Shown here: positions 43,551 through 52,680 of the stretch, piece by piece | Numbering within the stretch: position 1 is the first letter of the stretch | How the letters are laid out: each line of letters begins with the position of its first letter | NCBI RefSeq assembly: GCF_005503625.1 | Contig: NZ_SCMX01000042.1 | Location: 1 to 58,329 of the forward strand | Source: Cupriavidus sp. 2SB | GTDB taxonomy: Bacteria > Pseudomonadota > Gammaproteobacteria > Burkholderiales > Burkholderiaceae | Length of the DNA stretch: 58,329 nucleotides | Direction of reading: 5' to 3' | The notes under the pieces: model-generated | What the model was told of the DNA's origin: nothing | The model's database searches: none | What the model saw: the letters and a program-made list of their open reading frames with translations, nothing else | Translations under genes and position numbers: made by a program

Positions 43551-44354
43551 ATGTCCATGATTGAACTCGATGGCAAGGTTGCCGTCGTCACCGGTGGGTC
43601 CTCCGGCATCGGACTCGCCACGGTCGAGTTGCTGCTGGAAGCGGGTGCTGCCGTTGCGATGTGTGGCCGCGATGAGGCGCGCCTGCGCAGCGCAGAAGCC
43701 GCACTGCGCGAACGCTTCGCAGGCTGCAAGCTGTACGCGGCACCGTGCGACGTACTGAAGCCCGAACAGGTCAACGCATTCGCCGCCGACGTGGCGCGCG
43801 AGCTCGGACCCGTGGACATGCTCGTCAACAACGCCGGCCAGGGCCGCGTGTCGACGTTCGCCACCACAGAGGACACCGCATGGGTTGAAGAACTGCAACT
43901 CAAGTTCTTCTCGGTGATTCACCCGACGCGTGCTTTCCTGCCGCAGCTCGAACAGTCCAGGCAGGGTGCAGTGGTGTGCGTGAACTCGCTGCTCGCTACG
44001 CAGCCGGAGCCGCATATGGTGGCCACATCGGCGGCACGCGCTGGCGTACACAACCTGGTGCGCTCGCTCGCAACGGAGTTTGCGCCGAAGGGCGTGCGCG
44101 TGAACGGCATCCTGATCGGTCTGGTGGAATCGGGCCAGTGGCGCCGCCGCTTCGAAGCGCGTCCGCAGGAAGACCAACACCTGGACTGGGCCGCATGGAC
44201 CGCGCGCCTCGCCAAACAGAAACACATTCAACTGGGCCGTCTTGGCCTGCCACAGGAAGCCGCCCGCGCCATCCTGTTCCTTGCCTCGCCGTTGTCTTCG
44301 TACACCACGGGCAGCCATATCGATATTTCCGGAGGACTCTCCCGTCATGCGTAA
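43551..44354 (+). CDS. SDR-fold protein lacking the catalytic Tyr-Lys pair
   Basis: A 267-residue SDR-family protein with a normal Rossmann motif (VTGGSSGIGLA), LVNNAGQG and a C-terminal GSHIDISGG. At the active site, where Tyr-x3-Lys is expected, the sequence is VATSAARAGV, giving Thr159 and Arg163. The preceding Ser region is VNSLLATQ. The reading is unambiguous at the DNA level. It may bind NAD(P) without normal redox chemistry, use other residues, or catalyse a non-redox step. Its stop overlaps the ThDP enzyme start by eight bases (ATGCGTAA), implying coupling. Confidence 0.85.
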   Translation: MSMIELDGKVAVVTGGSSGIGLATVELLLEAGAAVAMCGRDEARLRSAEAALRERFAGCKLYAAPCDVLKPEQVNAFAADVARELGPVDMLVNNAGQGRVSTFATTEDTAWVEELQLKFFSVIHPTRAFLPQLEQSRQGAVVCVNSLLATQPEPHMVATSAARAGVHNLVRSLATEFAPKGVRVNGILIGLVESGQWRRRFEARPQEDQHLDWAAWTARLAKQKHIQLGRLGLPQEAARAILFLASPLSSYTTGSHIDISGGLSRHA

Positions 44355-46041
44355 CGAGCAACAACAAGTCACCGTGGGCTGCGCCATTGCAGCCTTCCTG
44401 GAGCAGTGCGGCGTCAAGGCCGCCTTCGGCGTGATCTCGATCCACAACATGCCCATCCTCGATGCGATGGGCGAGCGCGGCAAGATCCGCTTCGTTCCCG
44501 CGCGCGGCGAAGCAGGCGGCACGAACATGGCCGATGCGTACGCACGCACCACGGGCAGCCTCGGCGTGTGCCTGACGAGTACGGGCACTGCCGCAGGCAA
44601 CGCAGCCGGTGCGATGGTGGAAGCGCTGACCGCAGGCACGCCGATGCTGCACATCACGGGCCAGATCGAAACGCCGTACCTGGACCAGAGCCTCGCTTAC
44701 ATCCACGAAGCACCGGACCAGCTCACGATGCTGAAGGCCGTGTCTAAGGCTGCGTTCCGCATCCGCAGCGCCGACACCGCCATCTCCACGATCAAACTGG
44801 CCGTGCAGACCGCGCTGACCGCGCCGACCGGCCCCGTCAGCGTGGAGATTCCCATCGACATCCAGGCCGCACTGATCCCGATGCCGAGCGACCTCAAGCC
44901 GCTGCCGGTGCCTGTGCACCAACCGTCGGCGCATGCACTCGACGCACTGGCCGAACGACTGATCAAAGCCAAGCGTCCGATGTTGTGGCTCGGTGGTGGC
45001 GCCCGTCATGCCAGCAAGCAGGTGAAGCGTCTGATGGACATGGGCTTTGGCGTGGTGACGTCCACGCAGGGTCGCGGCATCGTGGCGGAAGACGATCCCC
45101 GTTCGCTGGGTGCGTACAACCTGCACAAGCCCGTGGAGACGTTCTATCAGACGTGCGATGCGATGGTTGTGGTGGGTTCGCGTCTGCGTGGCAATGAAAC
45201 GCTGAAGTACGAATTGAAGCTGCCGCGTCCGCTGCTGCGTATCGACGCAGATCCGGCATCGGAAGGCCGCTGCTACCAGAGCGATTACTTCGTCAGTGGC
45301 GATGCCGCGCTCGCACTCGACGGTCTGGCTGATCGCCTCGCAGGCCGCATGCAGATTGACGCCACGTTTGCCGATGATCTGCGCCGCGCGCATGACGTGG
45401 CCGTCGGTGCACTGGTCGATGGACTCGGTCCGTACAGCGCGCTGGTGCAGGCGCTGCAGCAATCCGTGGGCCGCAACTTCAACTGGGTGCGCGACGTCAC
45501 GGTGTCGAACAGCACCTGGGGCAATCGTCATCTGCAGATCTTCGATTCGCGTGCAGGCGTGCATGCACTGGGCGGTGGTATCGGCCAGGGCCTGGCGATG
45601 GGTATCGGCGCGGCAGTGGGCGCTGCGGCCACGGTGTCGGGCAAGAAGACGTTCATGCTGGCTGGCGACGGTGGCTTCATCCTGAACCTCGGTGAACTGG
45701 CAACGGCTGTGCAGGAACGCGCCGACATGGTCATCGTGCTGATGAACGACAAAGGCTACGGCGTGATCAAGAACATCCAGGACGCGCAGTACGGCGGCCG
45801 CCGCCACTATGTCGATCTGCATACGCCCGACTATGCACAACTGTGCCAGTCGCTGGCGCTGCGCCATCGCCGCGTGAGCAGCCTGGCCGATGTGGGTGCC
45901 GCACTGGAAGAAGCCACGATCGAGCCGGGTCCGTTCATGCTGGAAATCGACATGCTGTCGATCGGCACGTTCAAGACCGTGTTTGCCGGCCCGCCGGTCA
46001 ACAAGCAGGCCGAGATGGCGAACACCGCCGCGCTGGCCTGA
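44347..46041 (+). CDS. ThDP-dependent decarboxylase/lyase-like enzyme
   Basis: A 564-residue thiamine-diphosphate enzyme of the acetolactate synthase/benzoylformate decarboxylase superfamily. Domain 1 has PARGEAGGTNMADAYARTTG, with the Glu that activates ThDP. The middle domain has LWLGGGARHASKQVKRL. Domain 3 has the ThDP/Mg site GDGGFILNLGELATAVQERADMVIVLMND (GDG-x~26-N). GGAGGA precedes the ATG at 44347. Decarboxylation of a 2-oxoacid to an aldehyde for the ALDH two genes on is the natural suggestion. Carboligation is also possible. Confidence 0.87.
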   Translation: MRNEQQQVTVGCAIAAFLEQCGVKAAFGVISIHNMPILDAMGERGKIRFVPARGEAGGTNMADAYARTTGSLGVCLTSTGTAAGNAAGAMVEALTAGTPMLHITGQIETPYLDQSLAYIHEAPDQLTMLKAVSKAAFRIRSADTAISTIKLAVQTALTAPTGPVSVEIPIDIQAALIPMPSDLKPLPVPVHQPSAHALDALAERLIKAKRPMLWLGGGARHASKQVKRLMDMGFGVVTSTQGRGIVAEDDPRSLGAYNLHKPVETFYQTCDAMVVVGSRLRGNETLKYELKLPRPLLRIDADPASEGRCYQSDYFVSGDAALALDGLADRLAGRMQIDATFADDLRRAHDVAVGALVDGLGPYSALVQALQQSVGRNFNWVRDVTVSNSTWGNRHLQIFDSRAGVHALGGGIGQGLAMGIGAAVGAAATVSGKKTFMLAGDGGFILNLGELATAVQERADMVIVLMNDKGYGVIKNIQDAQYGGRRHYVDLHTPDYAQLCQSLALRHRRVSSLADVGAALEEATIEPGPFMLEIDMLSIGTFKTVFAGPPVNKQAEMANTAALA

Positions 46042-46053
46042 GGAGAAACGTCC

Positions 46054-46857
46054 ATGCTGCATGTGTCGATGGTGGGTTGCGGGGCGATTGGCCGCGGCGT
46101 GCTGGAGTTGCTGAAGGCTGACCGCGATGTCGTGTTCGATGTGGTGATCGTGCCCGAAGGCACGATGGACGAGGCGCGTGGTGCGCTGTCTGCCCTCGCG
46201 CCCAACGCGCGCGTGGCCACGCGGCTCGCCGATGGGGCGCGTCCGGATCTGCTCGTCGAATGCGCAGGACACCGCGCGCTGGAAGAGCACATCATCCCGG
46301 CGCTCGAACGCGGCATTCCGTGCATGGTGGTGTCGGTCGGCGCACTCTCCGAACCGGGCGTGGCCGAACGGCTGGAAGCGGCGGCACGGCGTGGCAACAC
46401 GCAGGTGCAGTTGCTGTCCGGTGCCATCGGTGCCATCGACGCATTGGCCGCTGCGCGAGTGGGCGGTCTGGACGAGGTGATCTACACGGGCCGCAAGCCG
46501 GCGCGCGCATGGGAAGGCACGCCCGCAGCGGACCTGTTCGATCTGGCCGGGCTGAAGGAGCCGACTGTGATCTTCGAAGGCACGGCACGCGATGCGGCGC
46601 GTCTGTATCCGAAGAATGCGAACGTGGCGGCTACGGTATCGCTGGCCGGGCTGGGTCTGGATCGCACATCGGTGAAGCTGCTGGCGGACCCGTCCGCAGT
46701 GGAGAACGTGCACCACGTGGAAGCACGCGGCGCATTCGGTGGCTTCGAACTGACGATGCGCGGCAAGCCGCTGGCGGCGAACCCCAAGACGTCCGCACTG
46801 ACCGTGTTCAGCGTGGTCCGCGCACTCGGCAACCGCGCGCACGCGGTGTCGATCTGA
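46054..46857 (+). CDS. nadX: L-aspartate dehydrogenase-like protein
   Basis: A 267-residue member of the L-aspartate dehydrogenase/NadX (DUF108) family, which interconverts aspartate with iminosuccinate or oxaloacetate plus ammonia using NAD(P). The Rossmann motif is MVGCGAIGRGVLELL. Diagnostic segments are ECAGHRALEEHI, SGAIGAIDALAAA, YPKNANVAATVSLAGLGLDRT and NPKTSALTV. No nadA or nadB gene is linked, so a role in NAD synthesis is unlikely here. It sits between a ThDP enzyme and an ALDH. The gene symbol reflects family, not pathway. Confidence 0.82.
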   Translation: MLHVSMVGCGAIGRGVLELLKADRDVVFDVVIVPEGTMDEARGALSALAPNARVATRLADGARPDLLVECAGHRALEEHIIPALERGIPCMVVSVGALSEPGVAERLEAAARRGNTQVQLLSGAIGAIDALAAARVGGLDEVIYTGRKPARAWEGTPAADLFDLAGLKEPTVIFEGTARDAARLYPKNANVAATVSLAGLGLDRTSVKLLADPSAVENVHHVEARGAFGGFELTMRGKPLAANPKTSALTVFSVVRALGNRAHAVSI

Positions 46858-46887
46858 TCCGATAACGAGATTTACCGAGACTTCCTC

Positions 46888-48366
46888 ATGACGACGCAAC
46901 AAGTCCTTCCAATCTGCATCGCCGGCGAATGGCGCCTGGGCACGGGAGACCGCTATGCCACGCGCTATCCCGCCACGGGCGAGGTCGTGGCCGAACTCAA
47001 CGCGGCCAGCCTGGCCGATGTGGAGGAAGCCATCGAGGGTGCGTGGCGTGCCTTCCGTATCAGTGGCTGGGCACAGCGCAAGCCGCATGAGCGCGCCGCC
47101 GTGCTGTATCGCGTGGCCGACCTGATTCGCGCGAAGTCCGAGGCACTGGCCCAGCGACAGCGCCTGGATAACGGCAAGCCCATCAGCGAAACGCGCGCAC
47201 TGGTAGCCAGCGCCGCCAGTACGTTCCAGTTCTTCGGTGCGGCACTCGAAACGTTGGAAGAGCAGATCACGCCGCAGCGTGGCGACTGCCTGACGATGAG
47301 CGTGTACGAGCCGATGGGCGTTGTAGCGGCCATCACGCCGTGGAACTCGCCGATTGCGAGCGAAGCGCAGAAGATGGCGCCGGCACTGGCCGCTGGCAAT
47401 GCGGTGATTGTCAAGCCTGCGGAAGTCACGCCGCTGATGGCGCTGGAACTCGCACTGATCTGCGAGGAAGCTGGCGTGCCCAAGGGCCTGATCAGCGTGC
47501 TGCCGGGCAAGGGTTCGGTCATCGGCGATGCCATCACCAAGCATCCACTGGTGCGTCGCGTGTCGTTCACGGGCGGCACCACCACGGGCAAGCACATCGC
47601 GCATATCGCTGCCGACAAGATGATGCCGGTGTCGCTGGAACTGGGTGGCAAGTCGCCGACCATGGTCTTCGACGATGCCGATCTCGATCATGCGGTGAAT
47701 GGTGTGCTGTACGGCATCTTCAGTTCGTCGGGCGAATCGTGCATCGCGGGTTCGCGTCTGTTTGTGGCGCGTTCGCAGTACGAGGCGTTCATCGACCGTT
47801 TGGCCGCCGGTGCCGCAAAGCTGCGCGTGGGCGATCCCGCCGATGAACGCACGCAAATGGGGCCGCTGATTACCGATCGGCACCGCGACAGCATCGAATC
47901 GTATGTGGCAGCGGGCGTGGCCGAAGGCGGCCAGTTGCGTACGGGTGGCGTGCGTCCCGAGGTGTCGGGCTTGTCGAACGGTTACTTCTATCGCCCGACC
48001 ATCATCGAAGGCCTCGATAACAATGCGCGTATCTGCCAGGAAGAAATTTTCGGGCCGGTGCTGGTGGCGATGCCGTTCGATGACGAAGACGATCTGATCG
48101 AACAGGCCAACGACAGTGTGTATGCGCTGGCGGCGGGCATCTGGACGCGCGACTACAAGCGCGCATGGCGCGTGGCACGATCCGTGCAAGCCGGTAACGT
48201 ATGGATCAACACGTACAAGCAGTTCTCGATCTCGACCCCGTTCGGCGGCTGGCGGGACAGCGGCCTGGGTCGCGAGAAGGGACGGCTGGGCATCCTGCAG
48301 TACATGGAACAAAAGAGCGTGTACTGGGGCCTGAACGAACAACCGCTGCCGTGGGCCGGCAACTGA
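46888..48366 (+). CDS. NAD(P)-dependent aldehyde dehydrogenase
   Basis: A 492-residue ALDH superfamily enzyme. VVAAITPWNSPIASEAQKMAPALAAGNAVIVKPAEVTP binds the cofactor, SFTGGTTTGKHIA follows, LELGGKSP carries the general-base Glu and SSGESCIAGSRL the catalytic Cys. EEIFGPVLVAMPF is also standard. It is probably an oxidiser of the aldehyde produced by the ThDP enzyme encoded upstream, or a semialdehyde dehydrogenase of the ring-cleavage pathway. It is in the catabolic operon, 30 bases after the AspDH gene. Confidence 0.9.
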   Translation: MTTQQVLPICIAGEWRLGTGDRYATRYPATGEVVAELNAASLADVEEAIEGAWRAFRISGWAQRKPHERAAVLYRVADLIRAKSEALAQRQRLDNGKPISETRALVASAASTFQFFGAALETLEEQITPQRGDCLTMSVYEPMGVVAAITPWNSPIASEAQKMAPALAAGNAVIVKPAEVTPLMALELALICEEAGVPKGLISVLPGKGSVIGDAITKHPLVRRVSFTGGTTTGKHIAHIAADKMMPVSLELGGKSPTMVFDDADLDHAVNGVLYGIFSSSGESCIAGSRLFVARSQYEAFIDRLAAGAAKLRVGDPADERTQMGPLITDRHRDSIESYVAAGVAEGGQLRTGGVRPEVSGLSNGYFYRPTIIEGLDNNARICQEEIFGPVLVAMPFDDEDDLIEQANDSVYALAAGIWTRDYKRAWRVARSVQAGNVWINTYKQFSISTPFGGWRDSGLGREKGRLGILQYMEQKSVYWGLNEQPLPWAGN

Positions 48367-48391
48367 GCCGACGGCGCGACGGAGACTGGAA

Positions 48392-49357
48392 ATGAAAGTA
48401 TTGGGAATCGACGAGATCGTCTACGGTGCCGATGATTTCGATGCATGCCGTGGCTTCTTCAGCGACTGGGGCCTGACCATCAAGCGCGACGATGCCGACG
48501 GTCTGGACTTTGAAACGTTGAACGGCTGCCGCGTGCTGGTGCGCAAGATGGGTGACGCAGCACTGGCACCGGCCATCGAAGACGGCCCGACCCTGCGCGA
48601 AGTGGTGTGGGGCGTGGATAACGAGGCATCGCTGCGCGAACTGCGCGAAGCCATCGCGGGCGAGGCGACGTTCGTCTCGCAACAGGGTGGTGCACGCATT
48701 GGCTGCACCGATCCGAACGGCCTGGCCGTGCGCTTCCAGGTGTCGCGCAAGCATGACGTGCAGGTGGATTGCGCGCTGATGAATACGTGGAACGAGAAGC
48801 CGCGCATGAACCAGCGCAGCCCGATCTACGAACGTGCGGTGCCGATCGAAGTGGGCCACGTGGTGTTCTTCGTCAAGGATGTGAAGGCGACGGAACAGTT
48901 CTACATCGAGAAGTTCGGCTTCGTGCAATCGGACAACTACCCGGACCGCGGCGCGTTCCTGCGCTGCACGGCGGAGGGCGGTCACCATGACCTGTTCCTG
49001 CTGCAGTTGCCGCATGGCAAGGCCGGTCTCAATCACGTGGCGTTCACCGTGCGCGATATCCACGAGGTGTTCGGCGGTGGCATGCATATGTCGCGCACTG
49101 GATGGGATACGCAACTCGGCCCGGGCCGCCATCCGATTTCTTCGGCGTACTTCTGGTACTTCAAGAATCCGGCCGGCGGACTGATCGAGTACTACGCCGA
49201 CGAAGACCAGCTCGATGCGCACTGGGAGCCGCGTGCATTCGAACCGGGCCCGACGATGTTTGCGGAGTGGGCCATCGAAGGCGGCCTCGATGGCAACACG
49301 CGCCGGCAGAAGAACGCCGGTGGTCCGGAAGGCAAGTTCCTGACGGAAAAGCGTTGA
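48392..49357 (+). CDS. VOC-family protein, type I extradiol dioxygenase-like
   Basis: A 321-residue two-domain vicinal-oxygen-chelate protein. The C-terminal domain carries candidate iron ligands His in EVGHVVFFVKD, His in GLNHVAFTVRD and Glu in GLIEYYAD, the 2-His-1-carboxylate set of catechol 2,3-dioxygenase-type enzymes. The N-terminal domain (VLGIDEIVYGADDFDACRGFFSDWGL) is degenerate at these positions, as usual. In this operon it is the best candidate for the ring-cleaving step. Glyoxalase-like or isomerase roles are alternatives. GGAGACTGG precedes the ATG. Confidence 0.82.
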   Translation: MKVLGIDEIVYGADDFDACRGFFSDWGLTIKRDDADGLDFETLNGCRVLVRKMGDAALAPAIEDGPTLREVVWGVDNEASLRELREAIAGEATFVSQQGGARIGCTDPNGLAVRFQVSRKHDVQVDCALMNTWNEKPRMNQRSPIYERAVPIEVGHVVFFVKDVKATEQFYIEKFGFVQSDNYPDRGAFLRCTAEGGHHDLFLLQLPHGKAGLNHVAFTVRDIHEVFGGGMHMSRTGWDTQLGPGRHPISSAYFWYFKNPAGGLIEYYADEDQLDAHWEPRAFEPGPTMFAEWAIEGGLDGNTRRQKNAGGPEGKFLTEKR

Positions 49358-49405
49358 GTCGTGTAAGCGTCGAAGTGTTGAAGCTGTAGAAGGAAGGATC
49401 GAGTG

Positions 49406-50362
49406 ATGAGTGCCAGCCAATCCCTGACCCTGCGCGTGCAGGCCATGCGTTTCGAAGCACGCAACGTCGTCAGCGTCGAACTGCGTGACCCCAACGGTGC
49501 GCAATTGCCCGAGTTCGCACCGGGTGCGCATATCGATTTGCATCTTGCCAACGGCCTGGTGCGCAGCTACTCGCTGTGCGGTGCGCCGGAGCAGCGTGAC
49601 CGCTACACGGTGGGCGTGCTGCAGGACCGCAACAGCCGTGGTGGTTCGCGCTACGTGCATGAGCAACTGCGCGTGGGCGCCACGCTCACTGTGGCCGTGC
49701 CGCGCAATCACTTTGCGCTGGACGAGGATGCCGCGCATACGGTGCTCGTGGCCGGTGGTATCGGCGTGACGCCCATCGTCTGCATGGCACGCCGTCTGGC
49801 GGAGCGCGGCAAGCCGTTCACGCTGCTCTACTGCGCACGCTCGCGCGAGGAAGCGGGTTTCGTCGAACAGTTGTCGGCCTACGGCGATGCCGTGCGTTTT
49901 CATTTCGACGACGAAGCCGGCGTGCCGCCCGATATGAAGGCGATGCTGGCCGGGCAGGACGCTACCACGCATTTCTACTGCTGCGGTCCCGGACCGATGC
50001 TGAATGCCTTCGAGGCCGCGTGCGAAGCGCACGGCTATCCGAACGTTCATATCGAGCGCTTTGCCGCTGACCCGGCTACGCAAACAGTGCAGGAAGGCGA
50101 GTACAGCGTCATGCTGCAACGGACCGGCAAGCAGGTGAGCGTGCCGCCCGGCAAGTCGCTGCTCGATGCGCTGCTCGAGTCGGGCGTGCAGGTGGAGTAC
50201 AGCTGCCGCGAAGGCGTGTGCGGCTCCTGCGAAACGGCCGTGATCGAAGGCTGCCCCGAACATCGCGACAGCGTGCTCAGCAACAGCGAGCGGGCGTCGA
50301 ACAAGACGATGATGGTCTGCGTATCCGGTTGCAAGGGGCAACGCCTGGTGCTCGACCTGTGA
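49406..50362 (+). CDS. VanB/phthalate dioxygenase reductase-type oxidoreductase
   Basis: A 318-residue class IA oxygenase reductase: FMN/FAD-binding barrel (GAHIDLHLANGLVRSYSLCG), NAD domain (VLVAGGIGVTPIVCMARRL) and a C-terminal plant-type ferredoxin (CREGVCGSCETAVIEG, C-x4-C-x2-C, and later MVCVSGCKG). This order, flavin-NAD-[2Fe-2S], is that of VanB and PDR. It should pass electrons from NADH to the Rieske oxygenase at 40219. The ATG at 49406 follows GAAGGAAGGA; a GTG one codon before is less likely. Confidence 0.9.
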   Translation: MSASQSLTLRVQAMRFEARNVVSVELRDPNGAQLPEFAPGAHIDLHLANGLVRSYSLCGAPEQRDRYTVGVLQDRNSRGGSRYVHEQLRVGATLTVAVPRNHFALDEDAAHTVLVAGGIGVTPIVCMARRLAERGKPFTLLYCARSREEAGFVEQLSAYGDAVRFHFDDEAGVPPDMKAMLAGQDATTHFYCCGPGPMLNAFEAACEAHGYPNVHIERFAADPATQTVQEGEYSVMLQRTGKQVSVPPGKSLLDALLESGVQVEYSCREGVCGSCETAVIEGCPEHRDSVLSNSERASNKTMMVCVSGCKGQRLVLDL

Positions 50363-50492
50363 CGGATCTTTGATGTTCCCCTGATGTACGCGCCGCGACC
50401 TGCTTGCTCGCGGCTCTTCGAAGTTCGCCCCCCGCTCATTCGAGCCGCTCCAGCGGCCGCGCGCCGGGCAACCTGCCCCACACGATTCGGAA

Positions 50493-51971
50493 ATGCATAA
50501 CGTGTTGATCGATAGAGACGACGCCGCGATTTCAGCGGCAGGCGCGCACGCGTCCGCAGTGGCCGCCCCCGGCGCTGCAACCCCTTTCGCCGGTACGCAC
50601 ACCACGCATCATTCGCCAGGCAACGTCACGCGCGGCCAGATCGTCGCGCGCATCGAACGCATGCCCGGCAACATGATGCATGTGCGTGCGCGATTGCTGA
50701 TTGGCCTTGCCACGTTCTTCGATGGCTTCGACGTGATTGCGATTGCCGCCACGCTGCCGCTGCTGATCGGGCACTGGTCGCTGACGCCCGCGCAGATCGG
50801 TATTCTGATTGCCGCGCCCTCGGTGGGACAACTCGTGGGTGCACTGCTGTTCCCCGCATTGGCCGAACGCTTTGGCCGCTTGCGCTCGATTGGTTGGAGT
50901 GCGGGCATCATCGGCCTGATGAGTTTGCTCTGCGGTTTCGCACCATCGTTCGAGATCTTTTTGCTGCTGCGCATCGTGCAGGGTCTGGGGCTCGGCGGCG
51001 AGTTGCCCGTGGCCGCGACCTACATCAACGAGGTCACGCGCGCGCATGGACGTGGCCGCTTTGTGCTGCTGTACGAAGTGGTGTTCCCCATCGGCCTGAT
51101 GGTGTCGAACGGACTGGGCGCCGTGCTCGTGCCGCGCTATGGCTGGGAGGTGATGTACTTTCTCGGTGGCGTGCCGCTGGTGCTGTTCTTTGTGTTGCGG
51201 CGTCTGGTGCCCGAGTCGCCGCGCTGGCTGGCCGAGAAGGGCCGCATGGCCGAGGCCGATGACGCATTGCGCCAGTTCGAGGCGCGTGCGAAGACACCGC
51301 TGCCGCCGGTGGGTGATACCTCGCGCTTCGATGCGATGGCGAGCAAGCATCCAAAACGCCGTGTGCGCGATCTGGTAAGCGGCGCGTATCTCGGCCGCAC
51401 GGTGGCCGTGTGGATGCTGTGGGCGACGTGCGGCTTTATCCAGTACGGATTGTCGACGTGGCTGCCCACGGTCTACAAGACGGTTTATCACGCCCCGCTG
51501 CAACTCGCGCTGAACCTCGCGGCAGGCGCATCGGTGCTCGGTGTGGTCGGTTCGCTGGTCTGCGCGATGATCGTGGATCGCGTGGGACGCAAGCCGGTGA
51601 TAAACGTGTCGTTCGTGCTGTGCGCGGTGTCGCTGCTGCTCGCTGGTGTGTTCCACGCTTCGTCGGTGTACGTGGTGGCCACGTTCTGCTCGCTGGCGAT
51701 GGGCTTCCTCGCGTGCGGCTTCATCACGGCCTACGTCTACACGCCGGAGTTGTATCCGACCAGCATCCGCGCGATGGGCTGCGGCCTGGGCGGCGCATGG
51801 CTCAAGATCGCGGCGATCTTCGCGCCGGGCCTGATCGGCGCGACCATCGGCACCGGCAATCTCAGCGTGGCGTTCTACGGCCTGGCCGTGGTGCCGCTGC
51901 TGGCCGCCGCAACCGTGTTCTGGCTCGGCATCGAAACAAAAGGACAGGTGCTCGAAGAACTCGAGGTCTGA
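50493..51971 (+). CDS. MFS transporter, aromatic acid:H+ symporter type
   Basis: A 492-residue major facilitator with twelve predicted helices. LIGLATFFDGFDVIAIAATLPLLIGHW in helix 1 carries the DG-x-D signature of the AAHS group, and LAERFGRLRSIGWSAG is the loop 2-3 motif. Helices 4-5 (GLGLGGELPVAATYINEV) and the central charged loop at about residues 230-270 fit. Its likely role is uptake of the aromatic or heterocyclic substrate. It is 130 bases after the reductase and closes the operon before a strong terminator. The N-terminal 45 residues are unusually long, and an ATG at about residue 48 is possible. Confidence 0.87.
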   Translation: MHNVLIDRDDAAISAAGAHASAVAAPGAATPFAGTHTTHHSPGNVTRGQIVARIERMPGNMMHVRARLLIGLATFFDGFDVIAIAATLPLLIGHWSLTPAQIGILIAAPSVGQLVGALLFPALAERFGRLRSIGWSAGIIGLMSLLCGFAPSFEIFLLLRIVQGLGLGGELPVAATYINEVTRAHGRGRFVLLYEVVFPIGLMVSNGLGAVLVPRYGWEVMYFLGGVPLVLFFVLRRLVPESPRWLAEKGRMAEADDALRQFEARAKTPLPPVGDTSRFDAMASKHPKRRVRDLVSGAYLGRTVAVWMLWATCGFIQYGLSTWLPTVYKTVYHAPLQLALNLAAGASVLGVVGSLVCAMIVDRVGRKPVINVSFVLCAVSLLLAGVFHASSVYVVATFCSLAMGFLACGFITAYVYTPELYPTSIRAMGCGLGGAWLKIAAIFAPGLIGATIGTGNLSVAFYGLAVVPLLAAATVFWLGIETKGQVLEELEV

Positions 51972-51996
51972 TTCGCACAGTGGTTGTTGTCGCTGC

Positions 51997-52033
51997 GCCC
52001 CGCCACCGACTTTCCCGGTGGCGGGGCTTTTTT
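51997..52033 (+). terminator. Strong Rho-independent terminator of the catabolic operon
   Basis: Perfect 12-base stem GCCCCGCCACCG/CGGTGGCGGGGC with a seven-base loop is followed by six U residues. It lies 26 bases beyond the MFS stop, marking the end of the catabolic block. Confidence 0.93.
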
Positions 52034-52208
52034 GTTGGTGCGTGTTTTGTAATGAGACGAATCTGAAAGCGCGCTTGGCGCCTGAAATCCAATGGTATTT
52101 CGGAAGTTGATCCTTTAAGTTGTGGGGACGGTCAACGGTGTCTGGGTCTGGGCATGGGATGACCGCAGGTGACAACGGAAGCGTGTTCAACAACGCAAGG
52201 GTCAATCG

Positions 52209-52667
52209 ATGACGACGATGAGTTTGACCGGTACGGGCGATGCAAAGTCAGCCGGAGGTCAATGTTTCGGGAAAGGGGTTTTAGAGATGGAACGTGAGAA
52301 CGAAAGCAGCAGGCCGGGCGGCAATGCCGGTGATGTTGGATGGCGGCTGACAGCGAGCATGATTGGTGCAGGCGTCAGTTTTATTCTGTCCATGTTCATG
52401 TTCATCAACGGAAACATGAACGAGAAGGTGGCGCCTACCGCTCAGGCCATCGATGCTGGCAACGCGCGGATCGCTCGGTTGGAGGGTACATCGGCGCAGA
52501 CGGTAAAGGAACTCGCCGAGTTGAACGGGACGGCTAAAGGGCTAACTCACCGTGCCGACGGAGTCGAGAAGCGGCTGGACAGGATGGACGCACACATACG
52601 CAACGAGTTTGAGAGAGTGCACGACAAGCTCGACCGCGTCCTGGAGTCCCAATCGAGGCGACGCTAG
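52209..52667 (+). CDS. Hypothetical membrane protein with coiled-coil tail
   Basis: A 152-residue protein of no family I recognise. One membrane helix lies near residues 48-68 (LTASMIGAGVSFILSMFMFI) and is followed by a heptad-rich tail (AQAIDAGNARIARLEGTSAQTVKELAEL to HIRNEFERVHDKLDRVLESQ), a type-II-like coiled coil in the periplasm or cytoplasm. Both ATG 52209 (AAGGG upstream) and ATG 52287 (AAAGGGG upstream) have ribosome sites; the first gives 152 residues and the second 126. It is less GC-rich than its neighbours and resembles phage-associated small coiled-coil proteins, but no phage gene is near. Confidence 0.55.
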   Translation: MTTMSLTGTGDAKSAGGQCFGKGVLEMERENESSRPGGNAGDVGWRLTASMIGAGVSFILSMFMFINGNMNEKVAPTAQAIDAGNARIARLEGTSAQTVKELAELNGTAKGLTHRADGVEKRLDRMDAHIRNEFERVHDKLDRVLESQSRRR

Positions 52668-52680
52668 CCACCCTACGACA

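Noticed and set aside
43996..48342. Very long open frame on the minus strand (about 1448 codons)
   Set aside because: It lies entirely opposite six well-supported plus-strand genes. Its translation is Arg/His-rich with no family motif, as expected for antisense frames in GC-rich DNA.
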